Shown: positions 1 to 13,233 of the stretch, one piece after another
How the letters are laid out: each line of letters opens with the position of its first letter
Numbering within the stretch: the stretch's first letter is position 1
NCBI RefSeq assembly: GCF_036373705.1
Contig: NC_089869.1
Span: forward strand, 15,091,550 to 15,155,549
Direction: 5' to 3'
Length of the DNA: 64,000 nucleotides
DNA from: Amia ocellicauda
Lineage: Eukaryota > Chordata > Actinopteri > Amiiformes > Amiidae
Notes under the pieces: generated by a model
What the model saw: the letters and a program-made list of their open reading frames with translations, nothing else
What the model was told of the DNA's origin: nothing
Database searches by the model: none
Translations under genes and position numbers: made by a program

Positions 1-3000
1 TTTAGTTTTGTTGTTTTTGGTCCCCTGCAAAAATATTCCCCCATAAATGTATGACAAGATGCACATAGTGTGTATGCTACAAAATCTGTTTCGTCTTTCC
101 TGGGTTGAACACTTGAATGGTCTTATTGAATATTCTTCAAAGCATTAAGTCACCGGATGTTGCGAGGGAGAGCGAGGAAATTGAAGAACGTGTTTCTTTT
201 TCTGTAGAGAATGGAAAACGAAGTGAATGAAAAAAATATATGATCTGGAATACTTAATATGTGTGCTGAGTGAATACATATGTACTGTACCTCAGAAAGG
301 CCCAGAGCTCATAGATATCTATCAAATAAAGCCTCCCTAATGGCCAAAAACACTTTATAGACATTGGTAATTCCCTCTGTGTACATTCGTTCTGGTTAAC
401 TGGCTTCAGGTTCAACCCAAAGGTTATTTGCCTTAACTACTATAAAAAAAAATACTCTATCATATGAGTAAAACGTTTCTAATTAATGCAAATTATTGTA
501 CAACTTAAAGACTCATTTATTTATTTTTTCACAAAACTGGATTTGTGTCTCAAAAAAAGCAAATATTAGATTATTAAATTGTTACTGTTCATTTGTATTT
601 TAATTATGTGTGTTTTAGATCAAGGTCATATATTCAGTGGTGATATATAGAGATTTTTAGGAAGACATATCTTGTTGTATGTCAAGGGCTGTTTATCCTC
701 CCTCCATGTTATTATAATATTTACATGTAGAAGATAGAGACAGGGAATGTTTCTGCCCACCAGATAACACTGCCATTGTGAACAAGATTAAAGGGCCCTT
801 TTTTTTATGTTGAGCGATCGCAGACCTGCACGGGAGACAAAATTGAAAGGTAATTGTGTGGGAGAAGGGAACAGAGTGCAACTTAAAATTAGGCATTGAC
901 CCAAAACCATATCCGTGTCTGTACGTCTTCAAATTATAACCAAGTCCCTGCCTCTTAAACCCGTGCATTGCATAGGTTATAGAAGGTTTCTGTACTGCAT
1001 CACTTTTCCTTTATGCATTTTTAATACGTTTAAAAGGTTTTTTATGGAAAACGTATGTAGTTTGATGCTTATAGTACAAAGCAGCATTTATATCTTTTTT
1101 AATTCGGTTATATATAAGGTATATAAGTTTTGCTTGGCACATAGAACAGAAGTTAATTTTTTGTATTCCTTTTCAGGTCATTTTCAGGACATAGCTAGTG
1201 CACATCACATCTACTTCATTGTAGCAGAGTGAATTAAGAGTGAAAAACAGTGTTAGATATAGAAAACCCAGTTACACTAGATAGCATAGGTCATCTGAGT
1301 AGGATTCTGTATTTATGGTTATGGAATAGAGGAGCACTTTGTTCAGCCTCTCCCTGCTTCTGCCCTTCCTGTATTTCTAGGCATTACCAAACCCTGAACT
1401 CGCTGACTTGCTAGTTTCTCCTGTTAGGCCGGGGCAGTACATTGTCCCTATGGAAGCCTTTTTTTTTCCTCTCTATCCAAACCAAAGTGTTTTTCCACCA
1501 CATGGAAACAAGATAAATATACTTATATCTGATGTATTGTGTGTAGATAAGCAAATATCTTTCGAGTTAATGTGGCATTTGTAAGTCTGTATGTCATGGA
1601 TTTGGGTTTCTCCCACATAGGAATCCATCACACTACATTCATGTTTAGACTAGTAAAGGGAGAACAGTGAGGATATTTTCATTAATAAGGAGATCATCAG
1701 AACCTACAGCATTAATGCTTGTTGTAAAATATGTTTAAATAAAGAAAACGTCAGACAACACTGTGGACAATAAAATCAAATTGTGACTGTCCTCAGCAGC
1801 TGTTGATTGTTCTCTTTAAAATGTGAAAAAACATTATGTACATAAATTTTACTCTGAAGTTTTGGTTACAATTTAAGGTAACACAAATATATGATTTAAA
1901 AGCAGGAAAACAGAGACGGTTCACCACTGGTATGTATCTTTCCATTTGCATTCAATTAAGAGAAGTTGATTCTGACATACGAAGTCAGATTTTTCTACAG
2001 ATCTTGTTTTTTTAGTTTTTGTTCCACTGGATACATTAACAGTGTTATAATTGAATGCTGTTTTGAGTGGGAGGAGAAATATGGTACTTTTATTGGAGAA
2101 TTAACTCTCAATTGCACGGTAATCAGACATTGTTTGCTGACTTTTTCCTCAGGAATAAATCATTATTTACCATAGTCTTTCTGTTTGTTGTTGTATTTTT
2201 ATTCCCCAGCTCTGAGGGAAGTCTCCAAGTAGTGCAGCCCTTAAAAGGAGTGAGAAGTGGGTGGTCTATACCAAGTGGAATGTGTAACGCAGCCTGTCGT
2301 TTGAAATGACATTTTCAATAGCGTTGTTTTTTCAGCAAGATCAAGTTAATTTTATGCACTGAAGAATAAGTGTGGAACACCTGAATCTTCCTGTTTAATC
2401 TCCGCAATAAATATTACCGCGCCATCCATAATATAAACACGTCCCAGCAGTATTTAGGAGCGTAGCATTTATTTGGCCTGCTATCATTTACATCTTCTTG
2501 AAAACCTGGCTTTGACATAGCTTCTCTTCCATTGCCTTTAGATAGGGTTTCATAGCCTTTGACAGGGTGTTATGTCTTTGGCATCTCAAGCATGAGGTAT
2601 GAATTGGACACATTGCTAGAGAAATGCTTGGTAGCATCAGGAGAAAGAGAGAGTTCTGATTCTTTGGCTGTAATCTGATTCTTTAATAATTTGCAAAGGT
2701 AAAGATGTATGTGGTAAGGGAGGAAAAAAGGTGCCAAGGGGTTGTACTTGATATCTCTACAGCATTTATTTTAAATACTAACATCCTTCCATTTTGGCCT
2801 CAACAGGAACAACTGTCTATCAGAAACATATAATCCCGTTAACTGTTAATCATCAGTTCGGCTTGTGATGGTTTTATTCTACAGGAAGCACAACATAGGG
2901 CCATATCTGATGCATTAAGATTTTGCACAAGAGGTGCTGTTGTGTTTCATACTTCTCAGGTATCTATTTCAAGGGAATAATAAAGACAAAAAGGGATATG

Positions 3001-4960
3001 CAGTAGATATCAAATAAATGAGGAATTTTAAGTAGCTCATATTTTGAATGTTAGTATGAATTTCCATGGATTCATGTTCCATTTAGAGACACACAAAGAG
3101 TAGTAGCAAGGGATTAAAGGATTGAAACCCCCGATGTGTACAAATGTGCGACTGCTGTCCTGCTCAGGGTCTGAAGAATAGTTCCCACAGAGTCTTCACA
3201 GTCCGTTGCCAAACTGTAAATATTACACCAAGCCAAAATAGATACAGGGCTGAGAATGCCTGGCTTGCCTCAGAGTCACACATCATTTTGGTTTGGTCCC
3301 AAAATGTACCACATGTTTAGGAGAAGTTAAAGATCTGTACCATGCCAGGGACTGTAATGCTTCACGCTACACTTGTATTGCATGCCCGTCTGTGGGTTTG
3401 CCCAGCGGCACTCTAGCCTTGAATTGGGACAAAAATTAATCGTGTGGCAATGCAACTAGGTATCATCCACTGAAACGGTTTAGATTGCACTTGCACTCCA
3501 CATTACTACTGGGCAAAATTAAATTAATTTACCGTAAATGATAACACAAAGAACATTTTGATTCCCCGGCACAACTTATTTTCACACATTGTTCACTTCC
3601 AAGCAGGGGTTGTCTTTCGAGCTCTGGTGTGCACTTTGTTCCGAACGTAACTTTTCTTTCCTATCCCAGAGTCCCAGCTGTTCTGAGGACTTAATAAAAG
3701 TAATAAAAGAAGGATTAAGACAAGAAAAAAAGTAAATAAGGATTGCCCTAGGTATATGACCACCAATCTTTGTTTAATTGCTCTGGTCTGCAGTTTAATT
3801 AAGTAGAAATATTTTTGTCTCAAACAGCCAAATCTTTGTTCTCAACTTCTGTGATATTAAGTTGCTTATTTGCTGGTATTACACACCAATTTCTTATACT
3901 GGCAACCAATACAAAATAACATTTCTGTCATTTAAAAGGCATTAATTCATCTCTATATATTAGTGCTTGCAGTATATTAATTGTATATTCAAATGTAATG
4001 TATTGTTGTAGAGCAGAAGCTGTTATATAGCCTTTGTGAAATAAAACATTTTATACTTTCTTGCATACACTAATTGTAACACTGCAGTTTTATCTCTGAT
4101 GTTGTATTTTCCTTCCACTTTGATTATTATTTATTTACAGTTAGTAATTGAAAATACATGAATCCGTATAATTGTTTTTCCTTTAATATTTAGTGATTTA
4201 AATTATATGCAATTATTGTAGTTGCCACAATACAGTAATAAATACATTGTAATTGCAATTTATTTTAAATCAATTCTGCTAATATTGAAATTGTATTTTT
4301 AATGCCATGTGACCCCAGGTTTGATTGAGGTATATAAGTGATTGTGTGTTTTGTTTTTTAATTCAATATAATGACTGCAGCACAACAGCTGTTTTAAATG
4401 GACTTCAGTCTGGAAATTTAGATCACTCTGAAGCACTTACCTATTAAATGTTGTTTAACTGGTAAATATAGACGTGAATGGTAAACAGATGGAAAAGATG
4501 TCACTGTGAACCTACTGTCAGATTTGTATTCGAATGGCCTTGGCAGTATTGTGCAGGAATCCGTATTGTACAAAGCGTATTGTACAGATTTATAAACAGA
4601 CACTTTATTACAGTGACTTGAGTAAATTTCAAAGGTGTACAGGAGATAAGCTCTCAACAAGGTCAAACACTCTCAGAGTCTATATTTCACCTGCAGACAC
4701 ATATAAACATACCTCTACTCTCCTTTCTACCAGAGTTACATTCAGCTTTCAGACAAGTCTTTTTCAAAATACCACCCCACAACTGGTCACCCAAACAGTC
4801 TTTTCTTAATCCTTTAAGAGGTGAAACCGGGACAGCAATCTTATTTAAAATTACTTCTGCCTTGATCTATTTTTGTAGAATACTCTACGTATGTATCACA
4901 TTAAGCTTTCCTCCGTTAAATTATACTCCCGTAAATCAGTATAACACGAGGCTGAGGTTG
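1..4960. other. Intergenic AT-rich DNA, no gene recognised
   Basis: I see no exon set with splice signals and protein similarity on either strand. Open frames here are short and look random in composition. The stretch has T-rich and A-rich runs but no long tandem repeat or recognisable transposon end. Distal exons or enhancers of TMEM72, or of a gene beyond the left edge, could lie here unseen. In human the neighbour on this side of TMEM72 is CXCL12, but I find no CXCL12 exon in the window. Confidence 0.5.
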
Positions 4961-5580
4961 GGGTTTAGGAAAGCATCTGTCTACTTGTGAAATAAGTGAC
5001 ACTTGAATGTTCACTCTTTGTCCAGCAGTAGGGGTCCAGATAATATCTAAGCACAATAAATTAGTGCTGGCAAGGCTCAGTGTGTTTGGGTTGGGTGTCA
5101 GGGCAGGGGTAAGGTTTAGCTTTGGGCTAGTTGAGGTCAGGGTCAGGGTTACAGCAACAAGGAGAATACATTTAATGGATTAGCAGTGTGGTTAGACATA
5201 GGGTTTAGGTGTAGGCTGGAGACCAGTTTAGGGATGAGAACATGTTTGGGTTCCTCCAATAGTTAGTATAGGGTTTGGTTAGTGTTAAGCTGTGGTTGTA
5301 TGAGCTTTTGGGGTGTGATTTAGCTATTGTTAGCTAGGGTAAGGACACGGGCTATAGTCAGAGGTTGTGTTTACTGTGCAGTTGGGGTTAGGGATACATA
5401 GAGGTCCAGTAAGGATGATTTGTGGGTTATATTTGGTTAGTGTTTCAATGTAGGTATGGCTAGACTGGAGCTAGGGCTGTTTGCAGGGAGAGACAATGAT
5501 TGAGGATGATAGTTTACAGATTAAACTAGTGTTAGATGGGTTAACAGCCTTGTTTGGGTTACAGTTTAGGGTTCGAATCA
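4960..5580 (+). repeat. Degenerate G/T-rich repeat tract, telomere-like words
   Basis: The plus strand has a strong G+T bias and many imperfect copies of words such as GGGTTTAGG, GGGTTAGG, AGGGTTTGG and TAGGGTTACAG, spaced irregularly over about 600 bp. No exact periodicity survives. It could be a decayed minisatellite or a decayed interstitial telomere-like array (TTAGGG-type), which is inference. An open frame of 171 codons on the minus strand (5,471-5,986) overlaps the right end but shows no recognisable protein. Confidence 0.4.
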
Positions 5581-5599
5581 AACAGCTCAACGATATACC

Positions 5600-6570
5600 C
5601 ATAGTAGACACCAAGGCTGACTTGTGGACCGCAGAAAACCTGTCTGTGAAACTCGTCCATGAAGCAGTCAAAACATCTCCCATTGTGTAGTTCCTTTCAT
5701 TCGTTTTACTCATAATGTTCCTCTTCATACTGCTTTGCTGGGAATACCTGAAAATGAGGTATTTTGTTTTCTTTAGTACAGTGTTGTTGATTGTTTCAGA
5801 CAGCCTGAGACAACGATACATACCACATGGTAAATGGTCATTAGTCTGGAAGTGAGTGGGCTGGACAAAACAACGGTGTCTTTGTAAAACGTGGAGGGAT
5901 TTACATTTTTCCCGACAAGAGTCAACCTGCATATCAACTCTGAAAAATAGCATTGTTTTCTGTAATTTTTTCCAGCACCACGCCAATAAGCTTAGCTTTG
6001 TAGTAACTTTAATATCATGTATTAGAGGTTCAAAAGCTTTAGAGAGCTGTACTTTGCTTTGGTGAATAGTTCTTTGTTAGCAAATGTACTTTCTACTGTG
6101 CAACACGTTTCCAGATGCTTAATAGCTGCAGTTTCTGTCAAGACTCCCACTCCTAAATGTTCGTGTCCCTCGTGAATCTAAAATGTAATATACCAAAGCT
6201 TTCGATTGCAGGAATATTTAGATTTACTGTTGCAAGGATACGGTGAACTGAAGACTCGCTTCTGGTGTCCTCCCCATCCAGAATGGAATTGAAACAGCAG
6301 AGGGTGAGTGGGTATTTGTGGGTCTGGGTAGCTTGATTATTTCGTGAGAGGAGAGGGTTGTGTTGTTTCACATTTGAAGTTCATCAATTCATCAGCTGCA
6401 AAAAAATACAATATTAATAATATTTACATTTCATTTCAGCATACTTTGATAAAGGCAAGATAAATCACATGAATACACTTACCCTAATCTTTACAATAAA
6501 CTCTTTTTAGCACAAAGCCCAGAAATAGATAGTTTTGTCTATTTTTGGCCATGGGTGTTTTATAAACCCT
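5600..6570. other. Intergenic DNA, nothing recognised
   Basis: No gene, long repeat or regulatory cluster is evident. Short open frames occur on both strands without splice context or protein similarity that I can name. Confidence 0.4.
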
Positions 6571-6574
6571 TTGA

Positions 6575-7100
6575 GAGGGGAAATGCGTCCCCTAGAATTC
6601 ATCCTAGAGTCATTACACTGCTCATGTACTTTCTTATTAAACTATGCTTCCTTATGCTCCTGCTTACGTATGTATTGTAAACGCTTCTCATATGGCTACC
6701 TCTCCCTTTAGCACATATCTAGGACTTAACTGTATTGTGTCTGCACTTGTTACCTCATTGTACTAAGATGTGCACAGAGAATCCAGAAGCCCTGGGGGAT
6801 GAATCAGTTTAGGGGAGCACCTGACCCACACGACTCCCCTGATTGGCCGGTCTCTTACATAAAGCAGGAAGCTCGCTCACCTGTTGAGACAGTGACACAG
6901 AAGGAACTCAAGAACAATGGTAACTGACCTTTTGTTTTTGATTTGGTCTTGACTTTGTGTGTTCAGTGCTCGTTTGTTACTGTTTCATATAGAGACTTTA
7001 GAGAGGATTTTATTTTGGTTTGCGTGTTTTGATGTCACCACCTGAACACTGTTAATATAATAAAGCAACTCTTTGCACCTTATCACCTGGCTTTTTTGTA
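6575..7100 (+). repeat. Possible solo LTR or promoter-like unit
   Basis: The segment has, in order, an inverted CCAAT box (GATTGGCC, about 6,841), a TATA-like TACATAAAG about 15 bp later, a purine-rich stretch, and an AATAAA signal near 7,060 followed by a T-rich tail. Promoter and poly(A) signal within a few hundred bases is the plan of an LTR. I could not fix TG...CA ends or a target duplication, and no retroviral or retrotransposon frame lies beside it. It could also be an unrelated promoter. Low confidence. Confidence 0.22.
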
Positions 7101-7672
7101 TCTTTTTCCCTAGACCCCACCTATATCGAATCCCCCAATGGTGCCACAACTATAATTCCAGTATAATTTACTTGCAAAGAGCAATCTATAACCATTTGAA
7201 ATATTGCTGTTTTCTTTTGTCTTGAAAGTTATATATTTGAATGACTGGTTACATTGCATGGTTTTCATCCATAATAATGAATTCTGACTTAAAATTAACC
7301 TGATGACTTTAAGCCTGTATGTATGTCTCATCCCAAATTATTACTATTCAAAATGCTTTTCATACAAATATAAATCAAACAGATATGTATTGCTTCCTTG
7401 TAACTGGTCTTCAACTTGAGAATGCAAATTATTTTAGTTTCTTATCAAGGGACAGGCATTTGAGTGATTTTCCAGATTTTTAAGTATATATTTATATACT
7501 TTGTTTCAATATCAGTGAGATCCTCCTGAATTAAACTCGTCTTAGCACTAACTAGTTAATCCATTGAAACCATAGGGCTGCTCATTCAACTGCGCTAAGG
7601 AAAACTTTGTAGCTTTCATACCCTTTGCCAAGGTCATTCACTGTTGCTGCATTAGCCGCTTCATTACTGACA

Positions 7673-7685
7673 GGTAATAATTAAC
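7673..7685 (+). promoter_or_regulatory. HNF1-like site upstream of TMEM72
   Basis: GGTAATAATTAAC matches the palindromic HNF1 consensus GTTAATNATTAAC at all but one position. It lies about 355 bp upstream of the TMEM72 start codon. HNF1A and HNF1B drive kidney and liver genes, and human TMEM72 is described as kidney-specific, so the site fits the expected expression. Function is inferred from motif and position only. Confidence 0.4.
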
Positions 7686-8038
7686 TTATTTACAAAAAGA
7701 TCGAAGAAAAAAAGGCAGCCTAGGTTTTGTTTTCATTCTCACCTTGAGGACACATGAAATGCAGAATTAACTGGCTGAGTTTGGTCAGCACTGACCATTT
7801 TGTACATAATGTGGGACTGTTGACCAAAACAAGAAAAGCACTGTTGGATTTCTTCCAGCACAGGTTAGAATAAAAAAAAATTGGTTGGTTTTTCAAAAAA
7901 ATAGTTTTTCCTCTGACATTGAAGCTGACATCTGAGTAGCTTTTCTCCGCTTTGGGATTATGAAAGAACATAAGGATTTGCCTTAATTGATGACCTACAA
8001 TCTGGATCAAAGGCAAAAAACGATTTTTTTCTTGGACA

Positions 8039-11000
8039 ATGGAGAGTTCGTCGCTCTGGATTGTGATGGAGTGCGTTTGCAGAATCCTTGGCATTTCAAC
8101 AGCTGCAGGTATGGACCTTTCAGTGGAATTCAGTTTTAGTTGTGTAGCTTTACAGAGACTTAGAGGAGGATAAACCATTTCTCACAGACCTCTCAATGAG
8201 CTAAATTAAAATGTCTCATATGTTTGTTTATGGTTCCAGTCTTATTTTGTTACAAACCATGCCAAAGCAGGAAGGGTTTGTTTGGGTTTTATTAAAAAAT
8301 AACAACTATTGTGTTGGTAATATCCATGCTTTGCACCCACAGCTCCTGAATTAACAGAATTATGTTTTCCATTTTCATCTGAAAAGTATAAGCTGCCTAA
8401 CTATTCTGTCTGGAATTATTATTGACTGTATTATTTATTGCTATATTTCGTGTGTCTCAATAAAACATTTAGTTTAGAGTGCTTAAAAGAATGTACAGTG
8501 GGATGAACAATGACTTAGTCAGCAGCAGATATAACTCCTGGGTTTTCCAAGTCTTTTAACAACCTGCATTATTTTAATTTCAATGTATGTGAAATGTTAC
8601 TTTGACCAATCTCAGATATGGAGGCCATCCCCACAAATGACACACTGTTCTTGCTTTGCAGATGGAGTTGAAAATGAGCTTTCATAAATCATTTTCAACA
8701 TCTCTTTACCTGACTGCCTCCGTTCCCAACAATCTGTCACCACTCTTTCTGTCATAACATGAGAGCTCGTGACAGTTATCTTTTCTATTTCAGTGCAGAA
8801 GTCTAACAACCATAAAATAAATAATCGCAATATCCGAGAGAACCAATCAGGCAGGACAGACTGCAGAATATGGGGTGTTCCTCATTTACATAGAAAAAAT
8901 ATATAGTTCATGTACATATATATATATATATATACAGCTCTCCTACATGCATGGCTGTCTGTAGTTGTATTAATTTAGTCAAGAAGAAATATCAATGATT
9001 TAAACAAAATGTCATCAGATTAATATGCGTGACATTTTCTGCAGTTTTAGATATTTGGACAACAAAAAGAAAAAGAAAAGATTAGTAGATATAAACAGTC
9101 AGCTGTTTAACCTAAATGATTATTTTCCCATTAAAGCCACTGCACATGGCCACAAAGGGATTACAGCAAGTATGTTCAGTATGTCAGGAAATTGATGTAT
9201 GATTAATCACTGTCCTAACCCTTCACTGAACCAAGTCAAAAATAATGTATCATGTCAGGACTACCAGCGATTATAAGTTCCTCAATAAATAGAAGAGAAT
9301 GCAAACTGTTTGAAATACTTTGCAGTCATTTAAGATGAAGCTGGTACACTGTGAACAATGTTTATTTACACTAGAAGAACTTTATTTTTGTGAATACTAA
9401 AATAAACGTACCCAACCTTTTCAGATTAAAAGATGTGATTCTACCTAACCATAACAAATACATATATTTTACATAGGAGTTGGCAGATCATTGTGGTGTG
9501 GTGTTAGACTTCATGTTATTTATATCTTAACAATGTATGAATTGAATAATCTTTCTATACACTGTACAACTTTAACTAGCCAGATTTAAGAAATATTTGA
9601 GTACTTGCAATAACATCTTGATATACTGTATCTATCCATTTGTATTTTCTAATTCCTTTTCTATACGTATAAAGTAAGTTATTATAATCAAACAAAATGG
9701 GAATAAAGATACTTAAGAGAAAAAAGTGCAATTATTATATAAACTCTGCCCCCTAGTGGCTATACTGGTTATTTCGCGCAGATTGATAATAAATAGGATA
9801 ATCGGGATTTTTGTTAAAATTAGTAAGGCTTCCATAGCTGTAGATGTAATTGTATTTTCTGCACCTCATATTGTCAATCCACATTTTCTATCACAAAGTA
9901 GAAATGACATAACATATTAACTTTTAATGGAAACTTGAATAAAACTATTGCAAAGTCAAGTGGATGCAGGATGTTTCTGATATTGATTAACAATTGTTTT
10001 TTCTTTGTTCTGCTTTTGACAATTCCTGGTGCCACCTTAACAGATCAGTCGCACATGTTTTAATAAATATCACTAACAGAATGAAATATACTGACCAATT
10101 TCTTCTCCTTTTGAAAACCACCTCTATGTGAACACAGTGCTACTGGGCGTCGGGACAGAGACTCTCCTTCAGGGGGAATTTGAAAGCCTTGCCGTTTATC
10201 TTCTGTAAGTATTGTTAACCTGCAAACTGCTTCGTGTCCTGTGAGAGAGACCACTCACTCATACTTTTTATGTTATAGCAACCTATAGACCTACACAGTG
10301 GTGCAGTGACACCCGCTGAGATTTTGTTACATGGAATTTGTTGAACATTAATCCATCCAGCCCAGAGGCAAATATGCTACCTATTAAACCACCAGTAATG
10401 TTAATGAGCTCAGTTACATCATGTCTGGGGTCTGCAGTCTGAAAACGATTTAAGAAGTCCTCTGTAAAATGTGGTGGAAGTTCCCCGTAGCAAGCATTAT
10501 GGGGTGTATGTGGATGATTACAGGGTACAGTGATTATCACACACAATAATAGTGGGACAGCTGGTTTTGCTCACAGTAGCCGAGCAGTTCATCTGTCTAC
10601 GACTTCCTATGTAAACCCTGCTTTCACAAGAACAACCTGACAAATGTGATCTCTCTGCGTGAGTTAATAAAGACACTACAGTAGTGCTGTGCCTCCCCAT
10701 TAAGGCCCACTGTCAGTAAAAACACAGAGCATGAATTCTGGTTTGAAGCAGCGGAAACAACTGGAGGAAGCATCATTCAGAAAGCATACCGAAACATATG
10801 GTTCAGCGCAGATCACACTGAGAATACTGTCACCATATTTCAGACAAAAGGGGAAAACCGCTTGGAAATCATCAAAAAAGGTTATAAAAGCAGACATGGA
10901 AGAGGAACTTTCAAGCTGGTAATTAATATTTTAAAAGGTTTTAGTCCTGCACTGAAACCCGTAGATGTGCTTATGAAACCAACGATACATGGTTCACAGA

Positions 11001-13233
11001 CCTGCTTCGGGACAGCACATATTTGAAAAACAACCGAGTTACGAGTTACACATTAAGTGTTTAAATCACAAACAAATCTGCAAAATTACCAACAAAGAGT
11101 TGACATTTTGTTTATTATCCTATTTCCTGCTTATGGACCTAGCTAATGCTTTGGATTGTCTCATCTCCCATGAAGTTGTTTTACGGAGTGCAAATGTGTG
11201 TTCATGTTCCTTAAACAAATCCTCACAGAAAAATCCCTTTTAAGTGTTTCTGCAGGCGGAGTCATTGTTTTTGAGGTGTCCTATTTCATTGACATCCTTC
11301 TGGGGCCATGTTTTCTGTAAGTATATCACTTGATTTAATAATTTATAGCTTTTATTATTGTAGCTTATGTACAAAGGGTACAAATATTATTAAAGGAATG
11401 CTAAGAATATCTAAGTGTCCATAAAAGGACGATCTCAGTATTGAAAGCCACCCACTATGTTCTCTCTACTCTGAGTCAACGGTTATGATTAAAGTGACTG
11501 TCCTTTAATCTGCTACAGCCAAAGGCCCTATTAGTGCAATGACTAATACATTAATTCTGTATTAGAAGGAGCATTCATTTTAAGTAAGCCCCTTTTTATT
11601 AATATTTGTTAAATTCCTGAAGAGATTTTCCCAGATGATTCACAACAAGTAGCCTGCTTCTGAAGTCTGAACCTGAAAAAATAAAGCATATGATACAGGG
11701 TGCAGACTCATAGCCACAAACGCTCACACAATCACACAGAAAACTCAACAAGTTCACTTAATGTGTCTAAGAATCGTGACTCAATGCTGTAAAAGCAGCT
11801 GCACCATCCTGAAGTCCAGGCCCAATGCATAATCTCAGATCCCAGAAGCGGAGGTCAGAGAAAGAGCAGCTTTCTGCTTCAAGTGGAGTTGAAGAACCAG
11901 TAGGTGGCTCCCATCACTGTGGACCACGAATTCCAAACCAGCGACCCAGTCATGTGATAGGAGACACCGTGCTGTAGATGGTGCTGTCTGCATTGAAAAT
12001 AGATCTTAGTTCTTAACACTTTTACAATCTTTCTTTTTTCCCGTACATCATCAGGATAACAGTCCAAAATTAATCATGAGAGGTTGAGGGAACATAAACA
12101 CTAGATTTTTATTTCATTTTATTTCTCTGTCAATCTCACTACTTTCTCAAATGATGTATTAACATTGCTTTTTTGAACCGTTTTTATATTGTTATATACG
12201 TGAAATACAGGTGATTTAAATGAGCACTATATAGATGTAATGAAATCTATAAATAACATGTATTATTTATTGATTTAATTAATGTATTTTAATTCATGTT
12301 TTTATGGGATATGTATCAGGTGTCCATCAGGATCACAAGCATTCATCCTGTGGAAGAAAACTGCCAGATTTGGAGGCTTTCAGAAGTTTTTATATTATAC
12401 TCTGATGTCAGTCGTTTGTTTCCTTCACCCTGTCCTTGTGTGGCATGCAGTCATTCCAGGTAAACTTAGAACAATATATAACCCAAATTATAACCAGGAA
12501 ATATCATATCAATATTAGACTTGACAAAATGAATTGACAGTTTTATAAGCTTCACAATCTTTTCCATTCAGACCTAGGTTAGTGATGATGTTGGGCAATA
12601 CTTTCTAATGATGAACAGCGGTGTAATTCATGGCACAGAATGATGTGGCAAAGACGACGTGTATTTGCTTTCTGTACATTTCAGTAGAGATGCCCAATAA
12701 CATGAATATCAAAATGAGACTTATGATTTTTTTATATCACGACAAGAATTGTTTTTCCTTTCCTTCCCTTAAAGTATGTAATACTTTTTCAATCATTTCT
12801 AGGGATCATGCTTTTGATTACTGCTCTTGCCTACTTCATTCTAAGTAAAAAGAAAAAGGCTGAGCTGCCCAAAGACCCAGCCACTCCGTCTGAGCACTAT
12901 TCTGATCCGTCTGCTACAGCCGTGAGTCTGACCGAGGCAGGGAGCACTGAGCAAACCTACACCTTCTCTGCTGGCAAAACCAAGAAAACTCCCTTAGCAT
13001 ACTTCCAAAGCCTGCTTAAAATTCAGCCACCAAAAGACAACATTCAGGAAAAACTCAATCAGGGCACCGTAGACGCAAGATCAGAGGTGCCAGCCAGCAA
13101 AGGCAAGAAAAAACAGGTACATTTTGAAGAGCATGCTGTCAAAATCATTCCGGATGAGCCAGAAATGGTGGAGTGTCAGGAAATGGATGAAGAAGAAACT
13201 ACTTCAGATAAAGCACCCATCATCCGAGCATGA
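8039..13233 (+). CDS. tmem72: Transmembrane protein 72 (five coding exons)
   Basis: Coding exons are 8039-8108, 10138-10204, 11245-11316, 12320-12459 and 12803-13233. They sum to 780 nt, or 259 residues plus stop, close to the human protein (about 275). All junctions are GT-AG and phases agree throughout. The start MESSSLWIVMECVCRILGIS aligns with the human start. Exon 2 gives LLGVGTETLLQG, exon 4 gives VVCFLHPVLVWHAVIPG and exon 5 gives MLLITALAYFILSKKKK, then TEQTYTF, KKKQVHFEE and EETTSDKAPII, all family hallmarks. Four hydrophobic membrane segments are followed by a long acidic/basic cytosolic tail. Function is poorly known; in human it is expressed mainly in kidney. Exon 3 uses the acceptor ending TTTTAAG, because the nearby TGCAG would break the frame. 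An HNF1-like site lies upstream. Confidence 0.95.
9746..9760 (-). promoter_or_regulatory. Candidate CTCF site in TMEM72 intron 1
   Basis: CTGCCCCCTAGTGGC is a near-perfect reverse-orientation match to the CTCF core (CCASYAGRKGGCRS on the other strand). It stands in AT-rich surroundings. Motif evidence only; occupancy cannot be judged from sequence. Confidence 0.4.

Noticed and set aside
5568-5577. GGTTCGAATC, a perfect tRNA B-box word
   Set aside because: No A-box, cloverleaf or terminator T run at the right spacing; no tRNA-derived SINE body.
5471-5986. 171-codon minus-strand open frame
   Set aside because: No recognisable protein; it overlaps the G/T-rich repeat tract, whose composition favours open frames on the complementary strand.
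8662-8740. Candidate TMEM72 exon 2 after a good acceptor
   Set aside because: Wrong phase with a stop codon; the true exon 2 (GVGTETLLQG) was found at 10,138-10,204.
11251-11256. TGCAG acceptor for TMEM72 exon 3
   Set aside because: Using it breaks the frame with exon 2; the TTTTAAG acceptor 11 bases earlier restores the conserved length and sequence.
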